Counted from the stretch's first letter, positions 41,727 to 52,046 are shown. The stretch is 64,000 nucleotides of DNA from Lachnospiraceae bacterium MD308 (GCA_010206225.2 VIQU02000004.1:83549-147548); one strand, 5' to 3'. Notes: generated by a model not told the origin, from the letters alone. A program made the numbers and translations.

Positions 41727-44229
41727 AGGAAAGACAGTAAAAAGGATACTGGCAGTGTTTTTGGCGCTGACAGTTCCGGCAGGTTCTGCATATGCAACGG
41801 AGCCGCAGAGCCCAAAGGAGAATATTATAAATGAGGGAGCGGCAGGGCAGGATGAGACGCCTGCCGGTGAAGAGGCGCCGCAGAAGCGGATGCGAGTGAT
41901 AGAAGTTGAAGAAGAAGTGACAAAGGTGTGCGGAGAGATATTTCTTCTTGATGTAACATTGTCAGAGCGGCCAAAGGTCCTTGACGGGGAGGAGAACGAA
42001 ACGGATGGCGGTGTGAAAACGGACGATGTCAAAGAAGAATCTGTGCAGGAAGAAGCGGAAGACACAGAAGATACAAAGGGAGCGGAAGATACAAAAGAAG
42101 CAAAAGACATAAAAGCGGAGGAAGACACAGAAGCAAAGCAGCAGGAGAGCGGGCTGGAAGAGGTCTTACAGTATGAATCTTCCAATACTGAAATTGCGGT
42201 TATTGAGGAAGGGGAATCCGGAGAGGTGCCCATCCGGGCAGTTGGAGTCGGCGACACAGTGATCACGATTACTGCGCCTGAGACTGAGCAGTACGAAAAA
42301 GCAAAAGCGCAGGTGCTCCTCCATGTCACAGCGGCTGAAATGGAGACTTTGGCGGACGCAGCAGATGCTGAGAATCCTGCGGAGCCTGCAGATGCGACAG
42401 ATACAGAAAATACCGCGGAGCCTGCAGATGCGGCAGATACAGAAAATACCGCGGAGCCTGCAGATGCGACAGATACAGAAAATCCTGCAGAGACAGGAGA
42501 GCTTGCAGGGGCTGTCCCGCTGGAAGCGACGTCTCTGCTTCCGGCAAGCGCGCTGACCAGTGTCGAGAATGTGGCAGGCGGTATCAGTCTGAAATGGAGG
42601 AAGATTGAAAGCGCGAAGGGATATTGTCTGGAGAGAAGTACAACCGGAAGATCGCCGTGGAGCAAGGTGAAGACTGCCGCCAATGAAGATGATATTACTT
42701 TTATTGATACGCAGGTAACAGAAGGTTTGTCATACTATTACAGGGTGAGGGCGCTTGATGGTTCCGGAAAGAAAGGGCTGACCAGTGCCTCGAGGAAGAT
42801 TGTCCGCATGGCGGCGCCGGCTCTAAGTGTCGGGGTCGCAGCGACAGGTACGGAACTGAAATGGAATAGGGTAAAGGGCTGCGGGGGATATTATGTATAC
42901 CGCAGAAAGTCTTCGCAGAATAACTGGACAACGGTTTCTAAGATCACGCAGCCCGGCGAGATCACATGGCGCGATACAGCGGCGGGAAACGGCGCCGCCT
43001 ATCTTTATTCCGTAAGGGCATATAAGGGAAATTCAATGAGTCCCTATTCGAAGACGAAAAGCTATGTAAGAGTGGCAACACCGTCTGTAAAAAGTTTTAA
43101 GAGAGTGTCATCCACAAAATTCAAGCTTACATGGAAAAGGAATACCTCTGCGACGGGGTATCAGATCCAGTATGCAAGGAACGGTATGTTTGTGGGCGCA
43201 AAGAAGGCGACAGTCAAGAATGCGAAAACCTCCAGTTATACGTTGTCAAAGCTTCAGAAAAAGCAGAATTATTATGCGAGGATCCGCGCTTATAAGAAAG
43301 TAGGAGGAAAGGTCTATTATTCCGGATGGAGCGCGGCAGGCAATGTGAAAAAAACAAGAACCACAAAAGCAACGCCGCTGTCAAAGAAGAAAAAGATATT
43401 CGAGATACGTACGTGGGCAAAGCAGAAGATGTATCAGTATGATACATTGCAGGGCTCCTGTACGGACGGCACGTACGCTTATTATCTGCTGCACAATCGG
43501 AGAGTGCAGAAATGCAAGCTTGTGAAGGTGAAACGTTCCAGTTTGAAGGTCGTTAAGGTATCGGGTGCTCTGGACGTGGCGCATGGAAACGATATGACTT
43601 ATGATAATCATAGAAAGCGTATTGTGATTGTCCACAGTACAGGCGCTGATCCAAAGAGACTCACATCTGTTGATCCGAAGACACTGAAAGTGACGGAAAG
43701 CAAGCATGTAAAGATACCGAAAAAGCTTGCGGGCGGCAGCGTGGCCGACGCAACAGGCGCTACGGCATTCAGCGGGATCGCATACGGCAGCGGCAGAAAG
43801 CAGTATGCGGTGCTTCTAAGCCATAATTATAATTTTGTGGTTCTGGATTCTGATCTGGATCCGGTGAGGTATGTGAAGGTCCGTAAGAAGAATAATTATG
43901 TTGTTCAGGGAATAGACGCTACCGACGATTACATTATGCTGGCTCAAAGTCCGAAAACTTCAAAACAAAAATATAATATCATTACGGTCTACGATTGGGA
44001 CGGCAATTATATTTCCAAGATCAATGTAAAAAAAGGCTATGAAATAGAAAGTATTTATCATGTGGGAAGTAAGTACTATGCAGGATTTTATCGCTCTTAC
44101 TATAAGACGTATTACAAAAATGTCGTCAAGAAGGTTGTAGTGGATGGGAAAGAGAAGAAGAAAAAAGTGAAAGTAAAGTACAGAAAATTTCAGAGGGATA
44201 ATTACGTATACCAGATCAATGGGATATAA
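41701..44229 (+). CDS. Large secreted fibronectin type III-like protein
   Basis: About 842 aa. The signal peptide VKRILAVFLALTVPAGSAYA has a predicted cut after AYA. An Ig-like (Big_2-type) domain appears to be split by an acidic low-complexity insert (about 100-145); three 36-bp repeats follow, then three fibronectin III-like domains (about 280-550, each with an SxYYYRVRA-type strand), and a Tyr-rich C-terminal region (about 565-840) with repeated strand pairs like a beta-propeller. No sortase motif is seen. The start is ATG 41701 or 41713; both overlap the lipoprotein gene. Likely cell-surface or matrix protein. Confidence 0.85.
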   Translation: MNLTMRLSKGKTVKRILAVFLALTVPAGSAYATEPQSPKENIINEGAAGQDETPAGEEAPQKRMRVIEVEEEVTKVCGEIFLLDVTLSERPKVLDGEENETDGGVKTDDVKEESVQEEAEDTEDTKGAEDTKEAKDIKAEEDTEAKQQESGLEEVLQYESSNTEIAVIEEGESGEVPIRAVGVGDTVITITAPETEQYEKAKAQVLLHVTAAEMETLADAADAENPAEPADATDTENTAEPADAADTENTAEPADATDTENPAETGELAGAVPLEATSLLPASALTSVENVAGGISLKWRKIESAKGYCLERSTTGRSPWSKVKTAANEDDITFIDTQVTEGLSYYYRVRALDGSGKKGLTSASRKIVRMAAPALSVGVAATGTELKWNRVKGCGGYYVYRRKSSQNNWTTVSKITQPGEITWRDTAAGNGAAYLYSVRAYKGNSMSPYSKTKSYVRVATPSVKSFKRVSSTKFKLTWKRNTSATGYQIQYARNGMFVGAKKATVKNAKTSSYTLSKLQKKQNYYARIRAYKKVGGKVYYSGWSAAGNVKKTRTTKATPLSKKKKIFEIRTWAKQKMYQYDTLQGSCTDGTYAYYLLHNRRVQKCKLVKVKRSSLKVVKVSGALDVAHGNDMTYDNHRKRIVIVHSTGADPKRLTSVDPKTLKVTESKHVKIPKKLAGGSVADATGATAFSGIAYGSGRKQYAVLLSHNYNFVVLDSDLDPVRYVKVRKKNNYVVQGIDATDDYIMLAQSPKTSKQKYNIITVYDWDGNYISKINVKKGYEIESIYHVGSKYYAGFYRSYYKTYYKNVVKKVVVDGKEKKKKVKVKYRKFQRDNYVYQINGI
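42382..42489 (+). repeat. Three 36-bp tandem repeats
   Basis: Units at 42382-42417, 42418-42453 and 42454-42489 encode EPADATDTENTA, EPADAADTENTA and EPADATDTENPA. In-phase units of this kind can expand and contract by slippage; they form a negatively charged linker. Confidence 0.9.
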
Positions 44230-44251
44230 AGTAAAAAAAACGTAAAATCTC

Positions 44252-44280
44252 TTGATTTTCCAACGATACGGTGCTATACT
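44252..44280 (+). promoter_or_regulatory. Sigma-A promoter of the rimP-nusA-infB operon
   Basis: TTGATT (44252-44257), 17 bp, TATACT (44275-44280). The longer rimP frame begins inside the -35 box, so it is not the coding start. Confidence 0.88.
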
Positions 44281-44289
44281 GGTATACAG

Positions 44290-44345
44290 TTGCATAGGGA
44301 ATTGGCAGAAGAGTGGACGGAAAGTTCACTCTTCTTTGCTGGTAA
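44290..44345 (+). ncRNA. rimP leader RNA
   Basis: The 5' leader carries GAAGAGTGGAC-GGAAA-GTTCACTCTTC (44308-44334), a long hairpin with a GAGTG/CACTC core directly before rimP. It resembles the rimP leader motif described in Firmicutes, which is thought to regulate the operon; the ligand or protein is not known to me. Confidence 0.65.
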
Positions 44346-44389
44346 AGGTCTGTAACAAAAAATTCCATATGAAGAAAGGAAGCGTAATA

Positions 44390-44857
44390 TTGTCGAAAAG
44401 GGAAGGCTACGAGCAAAAGACAGAAGAGATATTGATTCCCATCACCGAAGAATACGGTTATGAGCTGGTGGATGTGGAATATGTAAAGGAAGGCAGCACG
44501 TGGTATCTGCGGGCTTACATAGATAAGCCGGGAGGGATCAGCATTGACGACTGCGAGGCGGTCAGCAGAAGACTGTCAACCATTCTTGACGAGAAGGATT
44601 TTATTGATGACAGTTATATTTTGGAGGTCAGCTCTCCGGGACTGGGGCGTCCTCTGAAAAAGGAGAAGGATTTCAAACGGAGTCTGGGAGAAGAAGTAGA
44701 GATCCGGACCTACCGCATGATAGATAAGCAGAAAGAGTTTACCGGTGTTTTAAAGGATTATGACAAAGACAGCGTGACGGTGGTCTTTTGTGACGGAACT
44801 GAAAGGATATTTGATAAGGGCGACATTGCGCTTATTCGCCTTGCGTTTGATTTTTAA
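44390..44857 (+). CDS. rimP: Ribosome maturation factor RimP
   Basis: 155 aa. The conserved start EILIPITEEYGYELVDVEYVKEG is followed by the LRAYIDKPGGISIDDCEAVSRRLS segment and VSSPGLGRPL, all standard for RimP, which supports 30S maturation. The start is TTG 44390: GAAAGGA lies seven bases upstream. ATG 44369 in the same frame is possible but places the ribosome site inside the coding sequence. nusA starts 17 bp after the stop. This is the first gene of the translation operon. Confidence 0.95.
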   Translation: MSKREGYEQKTEEILIPITEEYGYELVDVEYVKEGSTWYLRAYIDKPGGISIDDCEAVSRRLSTILDEKDFIDDSYILEVSSPGLGRPLKKEKDFKRSLGEEVEIRTYRMIDKQKEFTGVLKDYDKDSVTVVFCDGTERIFDKGDIALIRLAFDF

Positions 44858-44874
44858 TTTAGGAGGAGACAAAA

Positions 44875-46134
44875 ATGAACACAGAATTATTAGAAGCGTT
44901 GAATATTTTAGAAAAAGAGAAGGATATCAGTAAAGGAACGCTGCTTGATGCAATTGAAAATTCCCTTTTGAATGCCTGTAAGAACCACTTCGGAAAAGCA
45001 GATAATGTAAAAGTCATCATGGACAGGGAAACCTGTGATTACCGTTTGTTTGCAGAAAAGACGGTTGTGGAAGATGTGGAGGACAAATTGGAACAGATCA
45101 GTCTGGAAGAAGCGCAGGAGATTGACGGATCCTATACGCTTGGGGATGTCGTGCAGATTCCGATCGAATCCAAATCTTTTGGAAGGATCGCAACGCAGAA
45201 TGCAAAAAATCTGATCCTGCAGAAGATCCGCGAGGAAGAGCGCAAGGTGGTATATGACCAGTATTTTGAAAAAGAAAAAGATATCGTGACAGGGATCGTC
45301 CAACGCTATGTAGGAAGAAATGTCAGTATCAATCTGGGCAAAGCGGATGCCATGCTGACGGAAAACGAGCAGGTGAAGGGCGAGGTATTCGAGCCTACGG
45401 AGCGTGTGAAGCTTTATGTGGTAGAGGTTAAGAATACGACAAAGGGACCAAAGATTCTGGTATCCCGCACGCATCCGGAACTTGTAAAGCGTCTGTTTGA
45501 ATCGGAAGTTACCGAGGTGAAGGATGGAATCGTAGAGATTAAGAGTATTGCCAGAGAGGCGGGCAGCAGGACGAAGATCGCAGTGTGGTCCAACGATCCG
45601 GATGTAGATCCGGTAGGAGCGTGCGTGGGTATGAACGGCGCAAGAGTCAACGCGATCGTGAAGGAGCTTCGGGGAGAGAAAATAGATATTATCAATTGGA
45701 GCGATAATCCGGCTATTCTGATTGAGAATGCATTGAGTCCGGCGAAGGTAATCTCCGTTATGGCGGATCCGGATGAGAAAGCGGCGAGTGTGATCGTGCC
45801 GGACTACCAGTTATCGCTTGCGATTGGCAAAGAAGGGCAGAATGCAAGACTTGCGGCAAGGCTTACAGGATATAAGATTGATATCAAGAGCGAGACGCAG
45901 GCCATCGAATCGGGAGAGCTTCCAGAGAACTACATGGAGCTTGGAGAAGGCGTGTATGAAGAAGAGATGTATGATGAGGATTACGAGGGAGAGTATGAGG
46001 AAGAGTATTCGGAGGAGAACTATTCTGACTCGGAACTGGAAGCAGAGGTCATGAGGTCTGAAGACGATACGGCCGATAATGATTATGACGGCGGGGAAAT
46101 CGTGTTTCATGAGGTAGAAGATTCTGAAGTGTAA
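44875..46134 (+). CDS. nusA: Transcription elongation factor NusA
   Basis: 419 aa. The N-terminal RNA polymerase-binding domain is followed by an S1 domain (about 135-200: [20 protein letters not shown]) and two KH domains ([22 protein letters not shown] and [20 protein letters not shown], quoted in part). It affects pausing, termination and antitermination. The C-terminal ~70 residues are an acidic Glu/Tyr/Asp tail rather than the acidic repeats of proteobacteria. Position after rimP is conserved, with GGAGGAGA before the ATG. Confidence 0.97.
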   Translation: MNTELLEALNILEKEKDISKGTLLDAIENSLLNACKNHFGKADNVKVIMDRETCDYRLFAEKTVVEDVEDKLEQISLEEAQEIDGSYTLGDVVQIPIESKSFGRIATQNAKNLILQKIREEERKVVYDQYFEKEKDIVTGIVQRYVGRNVSINLGKADAMLTENEQVKGEVFEPTERVKLYVVEVKNTTKGPKILVSRTHPELVKRLFESEVTEVKDGIVEIKSIAREAGSRTKIAVWSNDPDVDPVGACVGMNGARVNAIVKELRGEKIDIINWSDNPAILIENALSPAKVISVMADPDEKAASVIVPDYQLSLAIGKEGQNARLAARLTGYKIDIKSETQAIESGELPENYMELGEGVYEEEMYDEDYEGEYEEEYSEENYSDSELEAEVMRSEDDTADNDYDGGEIVFHEVEDSEV

Positions 46135-46154
46135 TAGAAAAAGCAGGTGAAAGT

Positions 46155-46433
46155 TTGAGCGGAAATAGGAAAGTCCCTATGCGCAAATGCGTAGGATGTC
46201 AGGAAATGAAGAGCAAAAAAGAGATGCTTCGTGTTATACGGACTGCAGATAATGAATTTGTGCTGGATGCAACCGGGAAAAAGAACGGAAGGGGAGCGTA
46301 TCTGTGTCCGGACAGAGAGTGCTTTTATAAGGCAGTGAAGAACCGAGGGCTGGAGAGGTCTTTTAAACAGGCGATACCAGACGAAGTGTATGAGTCTCTG
46401 GAAAAGGAGATGATCGGAATTGAGACCGGATAA
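46155..46433 (+). CDS. rnpM: YlxR family RNA-binding protein (RnpM)
   Basis: 92 aa. VPMRKCVGCQEMKSK with the CxxC pair and NGRGAYLCPDRECF (second Cys pair) are the YlxR signature. Recent work in Bacillus reports that YlxR (named RnpM) binds and modulates RNase P RNA; here it is inferred from family. It starts at TTG 46155, about eight bases after AGGTGAAAG, and overlaps ylxQ by 14 bases. It is part of the nusA-infB operon. Confidence 0.93.
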   Translation: MSGNRKVPMRKCVGCQEMKSKKEMLRVIRTADNEFVLDATGKKNGRGAYLCPDRECFYKAVKNRGLERSFKQAIPDEVYESLEKEMIGIETG

Positions 46434-46743
46434 GGTACTGTCGCTGATCGGTCTGGCGACGAAAGCAGGAAAGACCGTAAGCGGAGAGTTTTCTACGGAG
46501 AAGGAAGTAAAGTCAGGCAGGGCGTCGGCAGTCGTTGTGGCAAAAGATGCATCGGATAATACGAAAAAGAAGTTTAAGAATATGTGTGATTTTTATCAAG
46601 TGCCAATCTATTTTTACACTGATAAAGATACCTTGGGGCATGCAATGGGAAAGGAGTTTCGAGCGTCCCTTGCAATTCTTGATACGGGGTTTGCAAAAGG
46701 AATGGAGAAAGCTATGAATACGAAAGAGGATACAATTGCATAG
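46420..46743 (+). CDS. ylxQ: L7Ae/L30e-family ribosomal-like protein (YlxQ)
   Basis: 107 aa. [21 protein letters not shown] near the N-terminus and [15 protein letters not shown] are the L7Ae RNA-binding fold; such proteins bind kink-turn RNA. YlxQ between ylxR and infB is a constant feature of Firmicutes, with an unclear cellular role. It starts at TTG 46420, after AGGAG, overlapping the end of rnpM. It is basic, as expected for an RNA binder. Confidence 0.93.
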   Translation: MRPDKVLSLIGLATKAGKTVSGEFSTEKEVKSGRASAVVVAKDASDNTKKKFKNMCDFYQVPIYFYTDKDTLGHAMGKEFRASLAILDTGFAKGMEKAMNTKEDTIA

Positions 46744-46757
46744 AGGAGGTAGTGTTT

Positions 46758-49742
46758 ATGTCAAAAATTAAAATATACGAGTTAGCGAAAGAACTTCAGA
46801 TTTCAAGCAAAGAGGTGATGGAGCTGCTGGCCAAAAAGAATATAGAAGTTAAGAGCCATATGAGTTCGATTGAGAATGAGCAGGCAGATCAAGTTAGGAG
46901 TAAGTTTTCTAAAGGGGAGAAGACGGCCGATAAGAGACCGGAAGCAAAACCGGTGGAAAGGACAGAAGAAAAGCCTGTGAAAAAGCCGATGGAGAAGGCG
47001 GAAGCCAAGTCCGAGGAAGCTCCGAAGAAGAAGAATATCGTTCACGTATTCCGCCCGCAGAATACACAGAAAGGCGTAAGGCAGGGAGGAAACAGGCAGA
47101 AGGGGAAAGGCCTTCGCATGCCGGGGAAGCTTATGCAGGTTAACAACGGACGTCCCGCTAAGGGAACGCCTGTTAAGAAGGCAGAACCGATTGCCAAAAA
47201 AGTGCTGGAAAAGCCGGAGGCGGAAAAGACAGCAGTGAAAAAAGCCGAGCCGGTCGTGAAACCGGCGGAGAAGGCAGAAAACACGACGAAGCCTCAGGGC
47301 GTCGAGAAAGCAGAAGCACCTGCAGCTGTAAAACCTGCAGCTGTAAAACCGGCAGAGAACAAAGTACAGAACGTTCAGGCATCTCAGACACCTCAGAAGG
47401 CACCGGAGGAGAGACGTCAGAAAACAGCCGGAGGAGACCGCATGTTCAATGACCGTCAGGGTGACAGGGCAAACCGTCAGGGCGACAGAACGGGCCGCCA
47501 GAGTGACAGAACAGGCCGTCAGAGCGATCATTCGGGCGATAGAGGGGGCCGTCAGGGAGACCGTCAGAATCGTTCCTTTGACAGGAATGGCGAGCGCGGA
47601 CAGGGAGACCGCCAGAATCGTTCCTTTGACAGAAATGGCGAGCGCGGACAGGGAGACCGCCAGAAACCGAACCGCTCAGGAGAGCGCCGTTTTGGAGACA
47701 GGGACAACAGAGACAGAAGCCGCTTTGGTGACAGGGACCGCAGTCAGGGACAGGGTGCAAGGTCTGATGACAGACGCGGCGGAAGAAGAAGTGACTCGTC
47801 CGCGATTCCGGCGCCGGCGATCGAGGCACAAAAGACCCAGAGAAGCAAAGGGAAAGGTAAGGACGACCATAAAAAGAAGGATTACCGCCGTGATGATGAA
47901 GAGAGAATGCCAAAGAATAAAGGCAGGAAGAATGATCAGAAGCAGCAGCTGCAAAAACCGCAGCAGAAGCAGCAGAAGGCGGAAGAGACCATTAAGTCTA
48001 TTGTGATACCTGAATTGCTTACGATCAAAGAACTGGCAGATAAGATGAAGATCGTGCCGTCAGTGATCATTAAAAAGCTTTTTATGCAGGGAAAGATGGC
48101 GACAGTAAATCAAGAGGTTGATTATGCAACTGCGGAAGAGATCGCACTGGATTTTGATATTCTCTGTGAAAAAGAAGAAGTTGTGGATGTGATAGAAGAA
48201 CTCCTTAAGGAAGAGGAAGAGGATGAAAAGAAGATGAAAAAGCGTCCTCCGGTAGTCTGTGTCATGGGGCACGTTGACCATGGTAAGACCTCTCTTCTTG
48301 ACGCGATCCGCCACACGAATGTAATCGGCGGCGAGGCAGGCGGAATCACCCAGCATATCGGAGCCTATGTTGTGGAGGTGAACGGGGAGAGGATCACATT
48401 CCTTGACACGCCGGGACATGAAGCATTTACCGCTATGCGTATGAGAGGTGCGAGCTCTACGGACATCGCGATTCTTGTAGTTGCGGCGGACGACGGTGTT
48501 ATGCCTCAGACCGTGGAGGCGATCAATCATGCGAAGGCGGCAGGCGTTGAGATCATCGTTGCAGTCAATAAGATCGATAAGCCGAGCGCGAATATTGAGC
48601 GCGTAAAACAGGAACTTACAGAATATGAACTGATACCCGAGGACTGGGGCGGAAGCACTGTCTTTGTTCCGGTGTCTGCTAAGACCGGGGAAGGTCTTGA
48701 GGATCTGATGGAAATGATCGTTCTTACGGCAGAGGTTATGGAGCTTAAGGCGAATCCGAACCGCCGCGCAAGAGGTCTTGTGCTTGAGGCGCAGCTTGAT
48801 AAGGGAAGAGGTTCTGTAGCCACTGTTCTGGTACAGAAGGGAACTTTGCGCATCGGCGATGCTGTAGCGGCAGGTTCCGCCTTCGGTAAAGTAAGAGCAA
48901 TGATGGACGATAAAGGAAGACGCGTCAAGGAGGCGGGCCCGTCTGTTCCGGTCGAGATCTTAGGATTAAACGATGTGCCGAATGCCGGAGAAGTATTCGT
49001 AGGCTGCGGCAATGATAAAGAGGCAAGAAACTTTGCGGAGACATTTATTTCCCAGAGCAAGGTGAAGCTTTTGGAGGATACGAAGTCGAAGCTTTCGCTG
49101 GATGATCTGTTTACACAGATTCAGGAAGGAAACTTAAAAGAGCTTGGTATTGTTGTAAAAGCGGATGTTCAGGGTTCTGTGGAGGCGATTAAGCAGAGTC
49201 TTCTGAAGCTTTCCAATGATGAGGTGGTCGTTAAGATCATACATGGCGGCGTTGGCGCTATTAATGAGTCGGACGTAAGCCTTGCGTCGGCTTCCAATGC
49301 GATCATAATCGGCTTCAATGTGCGTCCAGATGCGTCAGCAAAAGAGACGGCAGACCGCGAAGGCGTGGATATCCGCCTGTATCGTGTGATTTACAATGCG
49401 ATTGAGGATGTGGAGGCCGCTATGAAGGGTATGCTTGATCCGGTATTTGAGGAGAAGGTATTAGGCCATGCGGAGGTGCGTCAGCTTTTCAAGGCTTCCG
49501 GCGTCGGGACGATCGCGGGCTCCTATGTGCTTGACGGAATATTTGAAAGAGACTGTTCCGTACGTATCATGAGAGACGGTATTGTTGTCTTTGAGGGCGC
49601 GTTAGCATCGCTTAGACGTTTCAAGGATGACGTGAAGGAAGTACGAACGGGTTATGAATGCGGTTTTGTATTCGCGAACTTTAATGATGTCAAGGAAGGA
49701 GACCATGTTGAAGCATTTAAGATGGTGGAGATCCCAAGATAA
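46758..49742 (+). CDS. infB: Translation initiation factor IF-2
   Basis: 994 aa. N-terminal IF2N helices are followed by a very long disordered region (about 55-410) rich in Lys/Glu/Ala and then Arg/Gly/Asp/Gln, a second IF2N-like helix set, and the GTPase core: [10 protein letters not shown] (about 508), [18 protein letters not shown], with C-terminal domains ending in [13 protein letters not shown]. It delivers initiator fMet-tRNA to the 30S. The disordered region contains an exact 48-bp internal repeat. ATG 46758 follows GAGGAGGTAGTGTTT. Confidence 0.97.
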   Translation: MSKIKIYELAKELQISSKEVMELLAKKNIEVKSHMSSIENEQADQVRSKFSKGEKTADKRPEAKPVERTEEKPVKKPMEKAEAKSEEAPKKKNIVHVFRPQNTQKGVRQGGNRQKGKGLRMPGKLMQVNNGRPAKGTPVKKAEPIAKKVLEKPEAEKTAVKKAEPVVKPAEKAENTTKPQGVEKAEAPAAVKPAAVKPAENKVQNVQASQTPQKAPEERRQKTAGGDRMFNDRQGDRANRQGDRTGRQSDRTGRQSDHSGDRGGRQGDRQNRSFDRNGERGQGDRQNRSFDRNGERGQGDRQKPNRSGERRFGDRDNRDRSRFGDRDRSQGQGARSDDRRGGRRSDSSAIPAPAIEAQKTQRSKGKGKDDHKKKDYRRDDEERMPKNKGRKNDQKQQLQKPQQKQQKAEETIKSIVIPELLTIKELADKMKIVPSVIIKKLFMQGKMATVNQEVDYATAEEIALDFDILCEKEEVVDVIEELLKEEEEDEKKMKKRPPVVCVMGHVDHGKTSLLDAIRHTNVIGGEAGGITQHIGAYVVEVNGERITFLDTPGHEAFTAMRMRGASSTDIAILVVAADDGVMPQTVEAINHAKAAGVEIIVAVNKIDKPSANIERVKQELTEYELIPEDWGGSTVFVPVSAKTGEGLEDLMEMIVLTAEVMELKANPNRRARGLVLEAQLDKGRGSVATVLVQKGTLRIGDAVAAGSAFGKVRAMMDDKGRRVKEAGPSVPVEILGLNDVPNAGEVFVGCGNDKEARNFAETFISQSKVKLLEDTKSKLSLDDLFTQIQEGNLKELGIVVKADVQGSVEAIKQSLLKLSNDEVVVKIIHGGVGAINESDVSLASASNAIIIGFNVRPDASAKETADREGVDIRLYRVIYNAIEDVEAAMKGMLDPVFEEKVLGHAEVRQLFKASGVGTIAGSYVLDGIFERDCSVRIMRDGIVVFEGALASLRRFKDDVKEVRTGYECGFVFANFNDVKEGDHVEAFKMVEIPR
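47555..47650 (+). repeat. Two 48-bp tandem repeats in infB
   Basis: Units at 47555-47602 and 47603-47650 differ at only two bases; a partial third unit follows. Each encodes a 16-residue block rich in Arg, Gln, Asp and Gly ([16 protein letters not shown]) in the disordered N-terminal half of IF-2. Confidence 0.88.
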
Positions 49743-49776
49743 GATTTTGGTTTGCTTGAAGTAAAGGAGCGATGGA

Positions 49777-50181
49777 ATGAAAAAGAGAGGCATTAAGAAT
49801 ACGAGGATAAACACAGAGGTTCAGCGGGAACTGAGTAATATTATCCGGGGCGGCTTGAAAGATCCGAGAGTCGCTTCGTGGACCTCAGTGGTGGCAGCGG
49901 AAGTTGCGCCGGATCTTAAGACGTGTAAGGCGTATATCAGTGTGCTTGGGGATGAAAAGGCTCAGTCAGATACATTGGCAGGACTTAACAGCGCAGTCGG
50001 ATATATACGCCGGGAACTGGCAAGGACTCTGAATATGCGCAATACACCGGAGATCCGGTTCATATTGGACCAGTCTATTGAATATGGTGTGAATATGTCC
50101 AAAAGGATAGATGAGGTTACAAAAGATCTGAAGACGGCAGATAGCGATGTAAAAATAGAGGGTGATAGTGATGCTGAATAA
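49777..50181 (+). CDS. rbfA: Ribosome-binding factor A
   Basis: 134 aa. INTEVQRELSNIIRGGLKDPR and KTCKAYISVLGDE are typical of RbfA, a KH-fold factor that binds the 30S decoding region during cold-sensitive maturation; LDQSIEYGVNM near the end is also conserved. AAAGGAGCG precedes the ATG. It overlaps nrnA by 11 bases and follows infB by 34 bp. Confidence 0.97.
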   Translation: MKKRGIKNTRINTEVQRELSNIIRGGLKDPRVASWTSVVAAEVAPDLKTCKAYISVLGDEKAQSDTLAGLNSAVGYIRRELARTLNMRNTPEIRFILDQSIEYGVNMSKRIDEVTKDLKTADSDVKIEGDSDAE

Positions 50182-51124
50182 AATGCTTAAACTGGCGGAT
50201 ACCATAGCTATAGGCGGACATATCAGACCGGACGGAGATTGTATCGGTTCCTGTATGGGCCTTGGCCGGTATATAAAAGAAAATTACAGCGATAAGACAG
50301 TGGAAGTATATTTGGAGGAGATTCCGGAGAAGTTTCGGTTTATCAAAGAGACAGAAAATGTGAAACATGAGATCCCGGACGGGAAAAGCTACGATCTTTT
50401 TATCTGTCTGGACTGCGGCGATACGGAACGTCTCGGTTTTTCCAGACCGTTGTGTGAGAATGCAAAACATACACTGTGCATAGATCATCATGTGAGTAAT
50501 ACGGGATTTGCGGAGGAGAATCACATTGTGCCGGATGCCAGTTCGACCTCAGAGCTTGTGTATTATCTGTTAGATAAAGAGCTTGTGAGCAGGGAGGCGG
50601 CAGAAGCCCTGTATGTGGGGATCGCTCATGACACGGGAGTGTTCCAGTATTCCTGTACATCCCCTTCTACTATGCGTGCGGCGGCAGAGCTTTTGGAGAA
50701 GGGAGTGGACGCGCCGAGGATCATCAGAGATACTTATTATGAAAAGACTTACGCGCAGCATCAGGTATTGGGGCGGGCACTTCTGGAAAGCATTATGTTT
50801 TTGGACGGAAAATGTATCGCCTCCTATATACGGGCGCGGGAGATGAAATTTTTCGGCGTTGACAGGAGTGATCTGGACGGTATTGCAAGCCAGCTTCGCA
50901 ACACGAAAGGAGTAGAGGTTGCAATTTTTATGGATGAGATACGTCCCAATGTCTATAAAGTGAGCCTTCGTTCCGGAGAGCGGGTGGATGTAAGCGTCAT
51001 CGCCCAGTATTTCGGGGGAGGCGGACATAAGAGGGCGGCGGGCTTTACGCTGACAGGAACTCCTTATGATGTCATTAATAATCTGTCGGGACAGATAGAG
51101 CTTCAGCTGGAGAAGGAAGCATGA
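50171..51124 (+). CDS. nrnA: DHH-family oligoribonuclease/pAp phosphatase NrnA
   Basis: 317 aa. The DHH-DHHA1 fold shows HIRPDGDCIGS (about 17-27, D-x-D metal site), CLDCGDTERLG, DHHVSN (DHH motif, about 101-106), GIAHDTGVFQYS and the DHHA1 GGGGHKRAAGF loop near the C-terminus. It degrades nano-RNA and dephosphorylates 3'-phosphoadenosine 5'-phosphate. ATG 50171 follows GAGGGTGATAGTG. It overlaps rbfA upstream, and its stop overlaps the truB ATG (ATGA). Confidence 0.95.
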   Translation: MLNKMLKLADTIAIGGHIRPDGDCIGSCMGLGRYIKENYSDKTVEVYLEEIPEKFRFIKETENVKHEIPDGKSYDLFICLDCGDTERLGFSRPLCENAKHTLCIDHHVSNTGFAEENHIVPDASSTSELVYYLLDKELVSREAAEALYVGIAHDTGVFQYSCTSPSTMRAAAELLEKGVDAPRIIRDTYYEKTYAQHQVLGRALLESIMFLDGKCIASYIRAREMKFFGVDRSDLDGIASQLRNTKGVEVAIFMDEIRPNVYKVSLRSGERVDVSVIAQYFGGGGHKRAAGFTLTGTPYDVINNLSGQIELQLEKEA

Positions 51125-52029
51125 TACATGGAATTTTGAATGTCTACAAAGAAAAAGGTTATACTTCCCATGATGTAGTGGCAAAGCTTCGGGGGATTAT
51201 CGGGCAGAAAAAGATCGGCCACACGGGAACGCTCGATCCAAAGGCGGCAGGAGTGCTTCCGGTATGCCTCGGAAAAGGAACGAAGCTTTGCGAACTTCTG
51301 ACGGATGAGGATAAGACTTATGAGGCGGTTCTTTTACTGGGAAAGAAGACGGATACACAGGATATTTGGGGTGAGGTTCTGGCAGAAAGAAATACAAAAA
51401 CGCTGACAGAAGAGGCTGTGACGGAGGCAGTATTTTCTTTTTTGGGAGAGTATGCTCAGATTCCGCCTATGTATTCGGCGCTTAAGGTAAACGGCAAAAA
51501 GCTTTATGAACTGGCCAGAAGCGGTCAGGTAGTGGAGCGTAAATCCCGTCGGGTAAAGATTCATGATATCCGGCTGCTGGAGGTGAGTCTTCCAAGAGTC
51601 CGCATGTCAGTGACTTGTTCAAAAGGGACCTATATCAGGACGTTATGCGATGATATTGGTGAGAAACTTGGCTGCGGCGGATGTATGGAGGAATTGACGC
51701 GCACCCGGGCAGGACGTTTTACTGTGAGTGATTCCCGGACACTGGAAGAGATCAGAACCGCTTTTGAAAGAAACAGACTGGCAGAGCTTGTTGTGCCGGT
51801 GGATGTTATGTTCAGCGAGGCGGCGAAGGCTTATGTAGAGGATGAATGGGAAACATCTGCAAGGAATGGGAATTTACTGCCCAGAGAGGCTGTGAGAGAA
51901 TGCACAATGGGAGAAGACGGTGAGAGAGTAAGGCTCTACAACAGCGATGGGCATTTTATTGCTCTGTACAGGTGGAAAGAGGAAGTAAGGGAGTATCATC
52001 TGGAAAAGATGTTTTTCCCTGAAAAATAA
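51121..52029 (+). CDS. truB: tRNA pseudouridine-55 synthase TruB
   Basis: 302 aa. The catalytic Asp is in GHTGTLDPKAAGVLPVCLG (about 35-53), followed by KTYEAVLLLGKKTDTQD; the C-terminal PUA-like region is present. It makes the universal pseudouridine 55 in the T loop of tRNA. Unlike the TruA-like protein earlier in the window, its catalytic Asp is intact. The start overlaps nrnA by four bases. ribF follows after 17 bp. Confidence 0.97.
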   Translation: MIHGILNVYKEKGYTSHDVVAKLRGIIGQKKIGHTGTLDPKAAGVLPVCLGKGTKLCELLTDEDKTYEAVLLLGKKTDTQDIWGEVLAERNTKTLTEEAVTEAVFSFLGEYAQIPPMYSALKVNGKKLYELARSGQVVERKSRRVKIHDIRLLEVSLPRVRMSVTCSKGTYIRTLCDDIGEKLGCGGCMEELTRTRAGRFTVSDSRTLEEIRTAFERNRLAELVVPVDVMFSEAAKAYVEDEWETSARNGNLLPREAVRECTMGEDGERVRLYNSDGHFIALYRWKEEVREYHLEKMFFPEK

Positions 52030-52046
52030 AGTTACAAGGAGTATCT

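Noticed and set aside
41184..42683. 499-codon minus-strand frame
   Set aside because: It is antisense to the lipoprotein and secreted protein genes; its Ser/Ala-rich sequence is a by-product of Glu/Asp/Thr repeats on the plus strand.
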